A DNA stretch of 64,000 nucleotides from Bacillota bacterium (GTDB lineage: Bacteria > Bacillota > Clostridia > Oscillospirales > Acutalibacteraceae). The position numbers were made by a program, and so were the translations under genes. Below are positions 8,970-17,909 of the stretch, piece by piece. The notes under the pieces are model-generated. The model was not told the origin of the DNA. It worked only from the letters and a program-made list of their open reading frames with translations, and ran no database searches. The stretch spans positions 62,001 through 126,000 of the forward strand of contig JAEZGM010000005.1 of assembly GCA_023416955.1 (NCBI GenBank), read 5' to 3'. Every line of letters begins with the position of its first letter. The stretch's first letter is position 1.

Positions 8970-9110
8970 ACGCAAATCCCACCTTTTTTATGCAAACACC
9001 AGCAAAACTCCCGCCCGCGCGCCCAGATTCGCTCTGTTCACGCAAGCCGGATATTTGACCGGATTCTAAAAACAATACATACATTATAGTGAACCATATG
9101 CCCGCTGTCA

Positions 9111-9273
9111 AGTCAATTACCATCGGCTAAGGCCGATGGTTTGAATTTGAGGCTAAACCCTTCTATAGACGAAAGGACACCGCTCAAATTCAAACTGATT
9201 AAAACCAATTTTATTTTCTGCTTGAAAACAACCTTCGCCTAAAGCCGAAGGTTTCGAACCGTAATTGACTTTA
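9111..9273. repeat. P2 palindromic element (long composite copy)
   Basis: A 163 bp region bounded by AGTCAATTAC and GTAATTGACT. Nested inside are hairpin CATCGGCTAAGGCCGATG, a wide inverted pair TTTGAATTTGAG / CTCAAATTCAAA, and hairpin CCTTCGCCTAAAGCCGAAGG. It accounts for most of the gap between greA and the S41 gene. Confidence 0.8.
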
Positions 9274-9334
9274 ATAAAAAGCAGACGGAAAGCAAATAAT
9301 TTATTTTTCGCAATAATGATTTTGATCCGCTGCT

Positions 9335-10705
9335 TTAATCCGTATTCTGGTCAGCACTGGCGCCGGTGCCGGATGCCGTATTTACCGCGGAGCTCGCCTG
9401 CGAGCCGGGTGAAACGCTTACTGCGGCACCCTGACGGATCAGAGCGGAGATCGCGGTCTGCAGTTGCGGATCCTTTTCGCCCGAAAGTGAATTTTTATTC
9501 AGAAGGTTCTGCTGTGTATCGGTCAGTTTTTTCTCAATGTCCACATCAATACCCCGGTCGTTGAAGACCGCCCCGTTCAGCGTCAGATAATTCGCAACCG
9601 ACAAAATCATAGCAGAACCGTCGGAAAGGGGAACCACTTCGTCTTTGGAACCGTAGCCCGCGGTCTTTTCCCCGACAAGCAGACCTTTTTTATAATCCTT
9701 TATGTCGGAAGCAAAAATTTCAGCTGCACCAAGCGTATTCTGATTCACAAGCACGCTAACCGGCAGACTTACCGCATTCGAATCGGAGCGGTACTCCACC
9801 GTAACTTTTTCGGACTTATCCTTATAACTGACCGTATTGCCCGCCGGTAATAGCAGATCAAGCATAGCCGCCATGCCCTTTACGCTGCCGCCGGAATTAT
9901 TTCGCAGGTCTATTATAATTCCCGCCGCGCCCGCTTTCATACGTGCTGTCAGCGCGCTGCTGAACTGAGCGGCGTTGCTGTCTGAAAATTCCGAAATTTT
10001 AAGATATGCAATGTTCCCGTTGATCATGGACGACGTGACCGTCTGCTCCACATACTCGCTGCGGGTCACTGTGATACTCAGCACATCTGCCTTCACGGCA
10101 GCCTGACCGGAGCCAGAGGAAGCTACTGAAACTGTAGAAGAGGATGGCGTTGATGCGGAACTTGCTGAATCAACGCGCAGGATACCGAGCTTGACTTTGG
10201 AACCGACCAGTCCGTCCAGCTTGTTCAGCGCGTCGCCGTAAGTCAGGCGCAGCACTTCCTTGTCGTCCACACTCACAATCGTGTCGCCTTTTTTAATTCC
10301 GCTTTTTTCCGCAGGGGAATTCGGCATAACCTGTATGACTTCCATATTTCCGTCGGCGTCGCGCACAGTTTTTATGCCGACCCCAACGCTTTTCTGTTTG
10401 TTTGCGTTCAGGTATTCCTTGTATTTTTCAGCGGAAAGATACTTTGCCTGCGCGTCGCCAAGCCCGGCAAGGTAACCGGCGCAAATACCGTCGTTCAGCG
10501 CTGTCTCGTCAACCGTGCCGATGTATTCCTGCCTCGCCTTCTGATCCATTTCGCTCAACTTGGTATACATCGCCTGACGCTCATTGACGTCCGCCATTTT
10601 CGCATTAAAGTTTTTCATTGCGTAATCATACGTCAGTGAGACCGTGACTGCAGCCGAAACAGCGACGAGCGCAACAGCGGCGCCCAAAGACAGCTTCTTG
10701 CTCAT
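9335..10705 (-). CDS. S41/CtpB-like PDZ protein, predicted catalytically inactive
   Basis: A 456-residue exported protein. The N-terminal signal/anchor helix is at about 7-27, the PDZ domain at about 95-180 (MPNSPAEKSGIKKGDTIVSV), and the S41 tail-specific-protease fold at about 215-410 (IIIDLRNNSGGSV, LLVGEKTAGYG, FNDRGIDVDI). In active S41 enzymes the nucleophile lies in a SASASE motif and the Lys 25 residues later in FGKG. Here the aligned positions are Gly326 (in TLGAAEI) and Tyr351 (in AGYG), and the Gln after the Lys is also missing. I therefore predict a pseudo-protease. It occupies the place of ctpB after ftsEX. A ~50-residue Ser/Ala-rich tail follows. Confidence 0.85.
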   Translation of the reverse strand: MSKKLSLGAAVALVAVSAAVTVSLTYDYAMKNFNAKMADVNERQAMYTKLSEMDQKARQEYIGTVDETALNDGICAGYLAGLGDAQAKYLSAEKYKEYLNANKQKSVGVGIKTVRDADGNMEVIQVMPNSPAEKSGIKKGDTIVSVDDKEVLRLTYGDALNKLDGLVGSKVKLGILRVDSASSASTPSSSTVSVASSGSGQAAVKADVLSITVTRSEYVEQTVTSSMINGNIAYLKISEFSDSNAAQFSSALTARMKAGAAGIIIDLRNNSGGSVKGMAAMLDLLLPAGNTVSYKDKSEKVTVEYRSDSNAVSLPVSVLVNQNTLGAAEIFASDIKDYKKGLLVGEKTAGYGSKDEVVPLSDGSAMILSVANYLTLNGAVFNDRGIDVDIEKKLTDTQQNLLNKNSLSGEKDPQLQTAISALIRQGAAVSVSPGSQASSAVNTASGTGASADQNTD

Positions 10706-10821
10706 AGTAGCTGACCATCCTTATCGTAGTTTTCCCGGTACGGCGGTTTTCCGCGCGAAACCTGATTTACTCCGGCAGCGCAGCTCCCCTTGAGAAAGCT
10801 GTATTGCCGGAGTAACGGGTA

Positions 10822-10892
10822 TATAGTCAGCTAACTTGAAAACAGAACCAATCTCCATTTTCTTGGCTGTTTTCTAAAGCGAACTGACTTTA
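10822..10892. repeat. P1 palindromic element, short form (inverted)
   Basis: 71 bp copy whose centre runs in the opposite direction to most copies (AACCAATCTCCATTTTC). Located between the M23 hydrolase and the S41 gene. Confidence 0.88.
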
Positions 10893-10896
10893 CTAT

Positions 10897-12102
10897 TTAT
10901 CTGCTGAACCAGTTCAGAGGATTCTTTGCAACACCGCTCACACGAATTTCAAAATGAAGATGTGCGCCGGTGGAATCGCCGGTACTGCCCACATAAGCAA
11001 TGACCTGCCCTTTTGTCACCTGTTGACCCGCGCTGACCGCCACGCTGCTGCAATGGCCGTACAGTGTGGAATATCCGCCGCCGTGGTCAATCGCGACCAC
11101 ATTGCCGTACCCACCGTAGCCTGTACCGTAGTTGCCCCACCCGGCCATCATCACGCGGCCGGAATCCGCCGCAACAATCGGTTTTCCGTAAACGCCGGCG
11201 GAAGAAATATCAATTCCTTTATGGAAGCTACCCCAGCGGGAACCGAAACCGCTCGAAATGGTATTCACGCCCGGAACCGGCCAAGTGAAGTTTCCTTTAC
11301 TGGTATATCCGCCGCTGCCGCTTGAACCCTTCTGGGAAGCATAGTAGTCCTTGTACCATTGGTCAATCGCGGCATCCAGCTTCTTGTTTTCCGCTGAAAG
11401 CTCACTGTCTTTCTGCTGCGCGGAGGAAACATCTTTTGAAATTTCCGAAATCACCTGATTGGTTTCCGATACCAGTGCGTTCAGCTCACTTTTTTTCTGA
11501 TCCTGAGTGACCTTCGCTTCCGCCACCGTCGCGCGGCTTCGCTGTATTTCCGCTTTCTCACTTTGGATACTGTCCATATCCGTTCTCAGGGTATTGATCA
11601 AATCGGTATCATGTGTGGTAATGGATTGGATGGCCTGGGTCTTGTCCGCCAGATCCACCACGCTTTTCGCGCTCAAAATAATTTCCAGATTAGAGGCTTC
11701 CCCTGTCAGATACATGGCACGGAGACGTTCTTTTAGCTTTGCGTAATTAATATCAATGGATTTCTGCTTTGCTGAAATCTGGGATTCTTTTTCATTGATC
11801 TCATTGTCCAGGGTAGTGACCTGCTGATTCAGCACATTGATCTGACCCTGTACGGTAGAAACCTGTGCGTCCAATGCATCCTTGTATTCCTGTTTTTTTG
11901 CTTTGTCCGCTTTCAGTGATTTCAGCTTCGCTGCGTTCGCGGCCTGCTGCTTTTTCAGCTGCGCCTGCTTCTGCTGAAGCTGGCCGATGCTTGTTGCCGC
12001 GTTCGCCTGTTCGGCGATCGGAGCGGAAAGGACCAGAATCAGCGCCATCATCGCGGCAGCTGCACATTTCGCAATTCTTTTACCAGCCAACAACGTCTCC
12101 AC
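10897..12102 (-). CDS. Coiled-coil murein hydrolase with M23 domain (PcsB/CwlO/EnvC-type)
   Basis: An exported ~400-residue peptidoglycan hydrolase probably activated by FtsEX. The signal peptide ends near AEQANAA (about residue 36). Residues ~40-260 form a long coiled coil, and residues ~280-400 the LytM/M23 endopeptidase domain. Zinc ligands sit in FHKGIDIS and HLHFEIR. It overlaps the ftsX stop by up to 22 bases. GTG 12102 lies immediately after AAGGAAG, so TTG at 12093 (spacing ~5 from GGTGG) may be the real start. PcsB, CwlO and EnvC are known partners of FtsX; that this protein is too follows from the operon. Confidence 0.88.
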   Translation of the reverse strand: METLLAGKRIAKCAAAAMMALILVLSAPIAEQANAATSIGQLQQKQAQLKKQQAANAAKLKSLKADKAKKQEYKDALDAQVSTVQGQINVLNQQVTTLDNEINEKESQISAKQKSIDINYAKLKERLRAMYLTGEASNLEIILSAKSVVDLADKTQAIQSITTHDTDLINTLRTDMDSIQSEKAEIQRSRATVAEAKVTQDQKKSELNALVSETNQVISEISKDVSSAQQKDSELSAENKKLDAAIDQWYKDYYASQKGSSGSGGYTSKGNFTWPVPGVNTISSGFGSRWGSFHKGIDISSAGVYGKPIVAADSGRVMMAGWGNYGTGYGGYGNVVAIDHGGGYSTLYGHCSSVAVSAGQQVTKGQVIAYVGSTGDSTGAHLHFEIRVSGVAKNPLNWFSR

Positions 12103-12994
12103 CTTCCTTTTTCAGGTACCGTCCGATTGAAATCACGCCGCCCACTGCGCCGAAAAGAGTACCCGCAAGCATAAAGGACAGTGTAATCTGCAATGTCATC
12201 GTACTGATCGGAATCGGCGTAAACATCATGATTGCTGTAACCGATTCCAGCATCTTGTTATACATCATATAAAGCAGCAGGCTCGCAATTCCGCCGGAAA
12301 GGAGCCCAATGATCATTCCTTCCACAATAAACGGAACGCGTACGAACCAGTTGGTAGCACCGACAGATTTCATAATACTGATTTCAAGCCTGCGGGAAAA
12401 CATGGTTACACGAATGGTATTGGAGATTATAAACAGGGAAACAAGACTGAGGATTGCAATGATCCAGAAACCGGCCGTTGTAACCATATGATCCAGATTC
12501 GTCAGCTTTTTCGCTACATCCGAATAATCGTTGATCGAATCAACACCCGAAATCTGTTTAATCTTTTCCGCCGTCTGCTTGTACTGTGACAAATCCTTGA
12601 AGGAAATCTTGAACGCGTCCGGCAGAGGGTTGTCCTTTCCGGTCATGCCCTCCAGCATGGTGCCGTTCTTATCTCCCAGAATATTCTGGTATTGCTGAAT
12701 TGCCTCATCCTTGGGAATAAATTCACAGCTTGCAATATTGTCGAGTTTTTTGATTTCCTCGCCGGCCTTTACTGCCGAAAGCGTCGGCAGCCCTTGCTTC
12801 ATATAAACGCGTACGGAGTTGGTTCCCTCTATGGATTTCATCGCTGTGTCTATGTTCATGGAGAAAAGCACCGCGGCACCGGTCAGCAGCAAACACGAAA
12901 TCAAAACGCCGACAGAAGCGATCGACATGGTGCGGTTGCTCCAAATATTTTTAATTCCTTCAACGATTAAATATTTCAGATTTCTAATCTTCAT
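12080..12994 (-). CDS. ftsX: Cell-division ABC permease FtsX
   Basis: A 304-residue permease with the FtsX layout: a cytoplasmic start (MKIRNLKYLIVEGIKNIWSN), TM1 near 22-45, a large extracellular loop of ~110 residues that binds the hydrolase, then three TM helices with a FtsX/MacB domain. ATG 12994 follows AGGAGGTG and overlaps the end of ftsE by 11 bases. The frame is open upstream to 13039, but that part lies inside ftsE. With FtsE it transmits ATP hydrolysis to the downstream M23 hydrolase. Confidence 0.95.
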   Translation of the reverse strand: MKIRNLKYLIVEGIKNIWSNRTMSIASVGVLISCLLLTGAAVLFSMNIDTAMKSIEGTNSVRVYMKQGLPTLSAVKAGEEIKKLDNIASCEFIPKDEAIQQYQNILGDKNGTMLEGMTGKDNPLPDAFKISFKDLSQYKQTAEKIKQISGVDSINDYSDVAKKLTNLDHMVTTAGFWIIAILSLVSLFIISNTIRVTMFSRRLEISIMKSVGATNWFVRVPFIVEGMIIGLLSGGIASLLLYMMYNKMLESVTAIMMFTPIPISTMTLQITLSFMLAGTLFGAVGGVISIGRYLKKEGGDVVGW

Positions 12995-13670
12995 GGGGCA
13001 CCTCCTGGGAAACGCTGTCCGCCACGATCTGCCCGTCATGAATTTCTACAACGCGCTTATGAAAATGCTGCACCAGCGTATGTTCGTGTGTTACCATCAA
13101 AATTGTCGTACCGCGGCGGTTGATTTCGCTGAGCAAATCAACGATTTCAAACGAGAGCGCTGGGTCGACGTTTCCTGTCGGTTCATCCGCGATAATCAAC
13201 TTCGGATTATTGACCAGCGCCCGTGCCAGCCCCACGCGCTGCTGTTCGCCGCCGGAAAGCTCTTTGGGACGGCATTTCTGCTTGTCCTGCAGGTTTACCA
13301 GACCAAGAATATAAGGCACTCGCTTTTGAATCTCCTTTGTCGAAGCGCCCACAACGTGCATTGCGAAAGCGACATTCTCAAAAACATTTCTGTTGTCGAT
13401 CAAACGGAAGTCTTGAAACACCATTCCCATATTGCGCCGGAAATACGGTACGTCGCGGCGCTTCAGATTGCTGAGCTTCAGGTCGTTCACGGTTACTTCG
13501 CCCTCATTGGGCCTTTCCTCACAGGTAATCATCTTCAAAAACGTGCTTTTGCCGGCGCCCGAAGAACCGACAATAAAGACAAACTCTCCGTTGTCAATGT
13601 GCAGGCTTACATCTCTGAGCGCCTGTGTTCCGTTGGAGTACGTTTTACTCACATTCTCAAACTCTATCAT
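12984..13670 (-). CDS. ftsE: Cell-division ABC ATPase FtsE
   Basis: A 228-residue ABC ATPase. Walker A is GSSGAGKST, the signature LSGGEQQRVGLARA, and Walker B LIIADEPTGNVD; the H-loop is in MVTHEH. It starts with MIEFENVSKTY as typical FtsE does. First gene of the ftsE-ftsX-hydrolase set, with a P1 element just upstream at 13683. Confidence 0.95.
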   Translation of the reverse strand: MIEFENVSKTYSNGTQALRDVSLHIDNGEFVFIVGSSGAGKSTFLKMITCEERPNEGEVTVNDLKLSNLKRRDVPYFRRNMGMVFQDFRLIDNRNVFENVAFAMHVVGASTKEIQKRVPYILGLVNLQDKQKCRPKELSGGEQQRVGLARALVNNPKLIIADEPTGNVDPALSFEIVDLLSEINRRGTTILMVTHEHTLVQHFHKRVVEIHDGQIVADSVSQEVPHED

Positions 13671-13682
13671 GTAATCTCCCGT

Positions 13683-13753
13683 TATAGTCAGTTCACTTCA
13701 GAAAACAGCTAAGAAAATGGAGATCGGTTCTGTTTTCAAGTTAAATGACTATA
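13683..13753. repeat. P1 palindromic element, short form
   Basis: 71 bp copy with mildly diverged ends (TATAGTCAGTT / AAATGACTATA), 13 bases upstream of the ftsE start codon. Confidence 0.88.
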
Positions 13754-13873
13754 TTCTCCGTCATTTTCCCTATAGGCGATCCGAAAACTCAATACAGACG
13801 GGCCGAGCCGCAAAGATACCCGCACCCGATAAAGGTACAGGCCGTTTGTGTTCCCTCTGTGGTTTAACGGAAG

Positions 13874-13937
13874 TTCCATGGAACAACAGTTTCTTGGAAC
13901 AACAGTTCCATGGATCAGTAGTTCCATGGAGCAATTC
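13874..13937. repeat. Four tandem 16-bp units built on palindrome TTCCATGGAA
   Basis: Units begin at 13874, 13890, 13906 and 13922 with exact 16-base spacing. Cores are TTCCATGGAA, TTTCTTGGAA, TTCCATGGAT and TTCCATGGAG; the first two share linker CAACAG. They lie in the 655-bp gap between ftsE and the CdaR-like gene. The rest of that gap shows no gene, only an imperfect inverted repeat at about 14204-14270 that could end the CdaR-like transcript. Confidence 0.8.
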
Positions 13938-14325
13938 CGCAAATTCCTTGAGTTTTCCCTTTTCAAAACTTCCCGGCCTTCCCGTGCCGCGCAGCGCGCA
14001 CCACAGCCGCCCAAATTCCGGCTGAAAGAGGTGTGCAGACAAAACAGAGCAAATAAAAAATAAAATCAGATTTTTTATGCCAAACGCAAACTTAGGGGCC
14101 ACCCGCCGATTCGTTCAGCGTCAATAAAAAATCCGCACAAGCCAATTATTTGTGCTATTAAACGCGCAGTCAGAATTTATAATTGACTGACTTTGCAAAT
14201 GCGCAATGAAACGAAAGCCCACTGGCATGTTTACATAATACCAATGGGCATATCCTTTATTGTTTCGTAGCAGAATTAATTTGTAATAAATCTGTAATTA
14301 TTTTATTAAGAGAACAAAACTTGCA

Positions 14326-15411
14326 TTAAAATTTATTGGGATTGGAAGAAAGATACTTTTTCACCATTAACGCAACCTTGAAAACGATTGCGTCTTCAAA
14401 TTCACGCAGATCCAAACCGGTGATTTTCTTAATTTTCTCCAAACGATACACCAGCGTATTACGGTGTACAAACAGTTTGCGCGATGTTTCGGACACATTC
14501 AGGTTGTTTTCGAAAAAGCGCTGAATCGTAAACAGCGTTTCGTGATCAAGCGACTCAATGGAACCGCGCTTGAACACTTCCTTCAGGAACATTTCACAAA
14601 GCGTGGTAGGCAGCTGATAAATCAACCGGGCAATGCCAAGATGATCGTAGCTGACAATTGCTTTTTCTGTGTCAAACACCTTGCCCACTTCGAGCGCGAC
14701 CTGTGCTTCCTTAAAGGAATGCGCCAAATCCTTAATTCCCGTAACAACGGCACCGATGCCCACAACACAGTGCGTATAGAACTCGCTGGAGAGCGTGTCC
14801 ACAATGGAACCGGCAAGCTTTTCCAAATCTTTAGACTCAATACCGGTTTTGATTTCTTTCACCAGCGCGATATCGGTCTCGTTAATATTGATGATAAAGT
14901 CCTTGTTTTTGTCAGGGAACAGGTTCTGCACGACATCATAGGCAGAAACATCAGACTTATTGGTAATTTTAATCAGCATGCACACACGGCTGACATCCGC
15001 GTTGAAATGCAGTTCGCGCGCTTTCAGATAAATATCGCCTGGAAGAATATTGTCAAGAATTACGTTCTTGATGAAGTTGCTGCGGTCGTATTTCTCATCA
15101 TAATACTGTTTGATGCTGCTCAAGGAAACAGCAAGCAGGGAAGCGTAGCGCGTAGCTTCAGGGTCATTGCCGGAAACAAAAACCGCGTACTCGGGGCGCG
15201 GACGGCTCCCAAAGGATTTATAAGTATACCCATTCACCACGAAAGCAGTAGGCGCAGCCAGTGTTTCCGCAGTAATACTGTCGTTTACCTCACCGATTCT
15301 GCCCAGTTCGCTGCAAGCTATGATTACTGAAGTCTCATCGATCACGCCGATTGTCCTGTCAATGGCATCGCGCATCTGATGAATAACCCCTTGAAATAAT
15401 CTGTTTGACAT
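14326..15411 (-). CDS. CdaR/PucR-type transcriptional regulator
   Basis: A 361-residue regulator. The N-terminal ~110 residues look like a sensory region (IIACSELGRIGEVNDS). The middle holds a GGDEF-like CdaR domain, and the C-terminal ~60 residues are the PucR-type helix-turn-helix (FFENNLNVSETSRKLFVHRN followed by TLVYRLEKIKKITGLDLR). It ends 86 residues after LPTTLCEMFLKEVF. It lies downstream of the sugar-ABC ATPase gene on the same strand, with a hairpin between them, so it could control carbohydrate uptake genes. The effector is unknown. Confidence 0.88.
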   Translation of the reverse strand: MSNRLFQGVIHQMRDAIDRTIGVIDETSVIIACSELGRIGEVNDSITAETLAAPTAFVVNGYTYKSFGSRPRPEYAVFVSGNDPEATRYASLLAVSLSSIKQYYDEKYDRSNFIKNVILDNILPGDIYLKARELHFNADVSRVCMLIKITNKSDVSAYDVVQNLFPDKNKDFIININETDIALVKEIKTGIESKDLEKLAGSIVDTLSSEFYTHCVVGIGAVVTGIKDLAHSFKEAQVALEVGKVFDTEKAIVSYDHLGIARLIYQLPTTLCEMFLKEVFKRGSIESLDHETLFTIQRFFENNLNVSETSRKLFVHRNTLVYRLEKIKKITGLDLREFEDAIVFKVALMVKKYLSSNPNKF

Positions 15412-15603
15412 GGCTTTCCCTCACTTTATCAATTATGTCCAATCTTTTCGATCGACAATTACATGCTAGTTACATTTTACATAAATTATTTCAATTTTTC
15501 AACCTTATATCAAAATTTTTATCAAATTTCAATGGCAGCGGGCGAAGAAGCATAAAATAATACCATAATTGACCATGATTTCGCATTATTTCGCTCTGTA
15601 TAA

Positions 15604-15632
15604 AATCAGCCGCGCCAAGGCGGCGCGGCTGA
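15604..15632 (-). terminator. Terminator after the sugar-ABC ATPase
   Basis: Perfect arms TCAGCCGCGCC / GGCGCGGCTGA with a 5-base loop; on the minus strand it is followed by TTTTAT. Confidence 0.75.
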
Positions 15633-15652
15633 ACTCAGTCCATACGGATTAA

Positions 15653-16765
15653 TTAGTTAAGGATTGCCTGCTCTGTTTGCTTGTCGAACAGGTGCATTTT
15701 GTTCAGTTCAAAGGCAATCTTAATCTTGTCGCCCGTTTTCGCGGTAGAAGTCGGCTCAACGCGCGCGGTGATGGAGTTGCCTTCGCAGGCAAGGTACAGA
15801 TAAGTTTCAGCACCCATCAGCTCGGTTACTTCAACGTCTGCCTCAACAAGGCCTTCTGTTGCATTGGCAATGAATTCCGGCTCGTCATGTACGTTTTCAG
15901 GACGAATTCCGAAAAGAACTTCTTTGCCGACATAATCTTTCAGAACATCATCTTTGTTCTTTGCAGCAGGAACCGGAATATCGTACTTGCCAAAATGCAG
16001 TACATATTTGTCCCCCTGCTTATTAATGGTTGCATCCACAAAGTTCATTTGCGGTGAACCCATGAATCCGGCAACAAACTGATTTACAGGATAATCATAC
16101 AGGTTTTGCGGTGTATCAACCTGCTGTACAAAGCCGTCCTTCATAACGACGATACGATCGCCCATGGTCATAGCTTCTGTCTGGTCATGTGTAACGTAAA
16201 TGAAGGTGGTGCCCAGTCTCTTATGCAGCTTAGCGATTTCGGTTCTCATCTGTGCACGCAGCTTGGCGTCCAAGTTGGAAAGAGGTTCGTCAAGCAGGAA
16301 GACCTTCGGATCACGGACGATTGCGCGTCCGAGTGCAACACGCTGGCGCTGACCGCCGGACAAAGCCTTCGGCTTACGGTCGAGCAGATGGGAAATATCA
16401 AGAATTCTGGCTGCCTCTTCTACGCGGCGTTTGATTTCATCCTTCGGAACTTTACGCAGCTTCAGGCCGAACGCCATGTTGTCGAAAACTGTCATGTGCG
16501 GATACAGTGCATAGTTCTGGAACACCATTGCAATGTCGCGATCCTTCGGCGCAATGTCGTTCGCAAGGGTATCGCCAATGTACAGCTCACCTTTGGAGAT
16601 TTCCTCAAGACCAGCAATCATGCGGAGGGTTGTGGACTTTCCGCAGCCGGAGGGGCCAACCAGAATGATGAATTCTTTGTCCGCGATTTCAAGATTGAAA
16701 TCGGAAACAGCGGTAACACCGCCATCGTAAATTTTGTAAATATTCTTTAACACTACGCTTGCCAT
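15653..16765 (-). CDS. Sugar ABC transporter ATP-binding protein (MsmX/UgpC type)
   Basis: A 370-residue ATPase of the carbohydrate CUT1 class. Walker A is GPSGCGKSTTLRM, the signature LSGGQRQRVALGRA, and Walker B VFLLDEPLSNLDAKLR. The C-terminal OB-fold regulatory domain (~240-370) contains LFGIRPENV. ATG 16765 follows ACAGGAGGAATATT; a longer frame to 16810 lacks support. It stands alone without permeases or binding protein. This is typical of a shared multitask ATPase such as MsmX that energises several sugar transporters; that role here is inference. Confidence 0.93.
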   Translation of the reverse strand: MASVVLKNIYKIYDGGVTAVSDFNLEIADKEFIILVGPSGCGKSTTLRMIAGLEEISKGELYIGDTLANDIAPKDRDIAMVFQNYALYPHMTVFDNMAFGLKLRKVPKDEIKRRVEEAARILDISHLLDRKPKALSGGQRQRVALGRAIVRDPKVFLLDEPLSNLDAKLRAQMRTEIAKLHKRLGTTFIYVTHDQTEAMTMGDRIVVMKDGFVQQVDTPQNLYDYPVNQFVAGFMGSPQMNFVDATINKQGDKYVLHFGKYDIPVPAAKNKDDVLKDYVGKEVLFGIRPENVHDEPEFIANATEGLVEADVEVTELMGAETYLYLACEGNSITARVEPTSTAKTGDKIKIAFELNKMHLFDKQTEQAILN

Positions 16766-16993
16766 AATATTCCTCCTGTAAATACAGTTTTCCTCATGCC
16801 CGGCATTCACCGGAACATGCCTACTCTTTCATATTGTTATGATAACAGAAGTGACCCGCGCTGAACAGTCCTTTTTTGCCTAAACTTAAATCACACGCTT
16901 TAGATAAATCTCCTAAAACACAAATTCGGGCTCATAATTTCGTGCAAAATTGACATCGGGCAAATACAAAACAAAGTCATAAATTTAAATTAT

Positions 16994-17725
16994 TTAGTCT
17001 AAATTGCCATCCGATTTAAAAACATCTGTCAGTTCCTCCGGCGTCAGTTCACGCGCTTCCCCCGGGGCAAGCGTTTCATCCAGCGCCAGCGCGCCGATCT
17101 GAATGCGCTTCAGGTGCAGCACGGCGTTTCCCACAGCCAGAAACATGCGCTTGACCTGGTGGAATTTACCCTCCCGAATGCGCACCAGCACCCGGGGCTG
17201 CGCGCCTTCCTCCAAAACGCGCAATCCCGCCGGAAGACAGGTGATGTCGCCCAGTTCCAGCCCGTTTTCAAAGCGCGCAATATCCTCCTGTGCAACCGGT
17301 GATTCCAACACGGCTTCATACCGCTTGAAAACATGGCTCTTCGGGGCAAGCATGCGGTGTGCGAATGCGCCGTCGTCCGTAATGATCAAAAGCCCTTCCG
17401 TATCCTTGTCCAGCCGTCCGGCGGGGAAAAGGCCGCGCCGCTGCATGACCGGCGGCAAAAGGTCAATCACGGTGCGGGCCCGTAAGTCACGGGACGCGGA
17501 GAGCACCCCGGCCGGTTTATTCATCATGTAATATACCGTTTTCTTCACATTCAGGTTTTGCCCGTCCACCGTAATCTCATCCAATTCGGCATCCGCTTTA
17601 TAATCCGCTTTTTTGACCGTTTCTCTGTTTACCCGAACGGCGCCGCGGCGAATCAGCTCCCCGGCGCCTTTTCTGGTAGAAACATTTTGGGAAGCCAGTA
17701 TTTTATCAAGCCGTTCTCTGCCCAT
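16994..17725 (-). CDS. rsuA: RsuA-family pseudouridine synthase
   Basis: A 243-residue rRNA pseudouridine synthase. An N-terminal S4 RNA-binding domain (about 3-60, RLDKILASQNVSTRKGAGEL) is followed by the catalytic domain. The active-site Asp is in PAGRLDKDTEGLLIIT, and the family motif KFHQVKRMFLAVGNAV is present. The length and short linker fit RsuA (16S rRNA position 516) better than RluB, but substrate choice cannot be proved from sequence alone. Confidence 0.9.
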   Translation of the reverse strand: MGRERLDKILASQNVSTRKGAGELIRRGAVRVNRETVKKADYKADAELDEITVDGQNLNVKKTVYYMMNKPAGVLSASRDLRARTVIDLLPPVMQRRGLFPAGRLDKDTEGLLIITDDGAFAHRMLAPKSHVFKRYEAVLESPVAQEDIARFENGLELGDITCLPAGLRVLEEGAQPRVLVRIREGKFHQVKRMFLAVGNAVLHLKRIQIGALALDETLAPGEARELTPEELTDVFKSDGNLD

Positions 17726-17764
17726 TGTTTCACCGTCCTGCTGTTTTTATTCTTTCCCTTGCCA

Positions 17765-17802
17765 TGCTGAAAACCGGGCAGAAAAATCCCCCGGTTTTCA
17801 GC
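17765..17802 (-). terminator. Terminator-like hairpin between DUF4830 gene and rsuA
   Basis: Arms GCTGAAAACCGGG and CCCGGTTTTCAGC. No T-run follows on the minus strand, so the role is uncertain. Confidence 0.4.
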
Positions 17803-17805
17803 TGC

Positions 17806-17877
17806 CATAGTCAGTTCACTTTTAGAAAACATCCAAGAAAATGGAGATTGGTTCTGTTTTCAAATGAACCGACTATA
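17806..17877. repeat. P1 palindromic element, short form
   Basis: 72 bp copy with CATAGTCAGTT / AACCGACTATA ends, 32 bases past the stop of the DUF4830 gene. Confidence 0.9.
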
Positions 17878-17909
17878 TTATTGTAACCAATTCTTCGCAT
17901 CAGGTCAAA

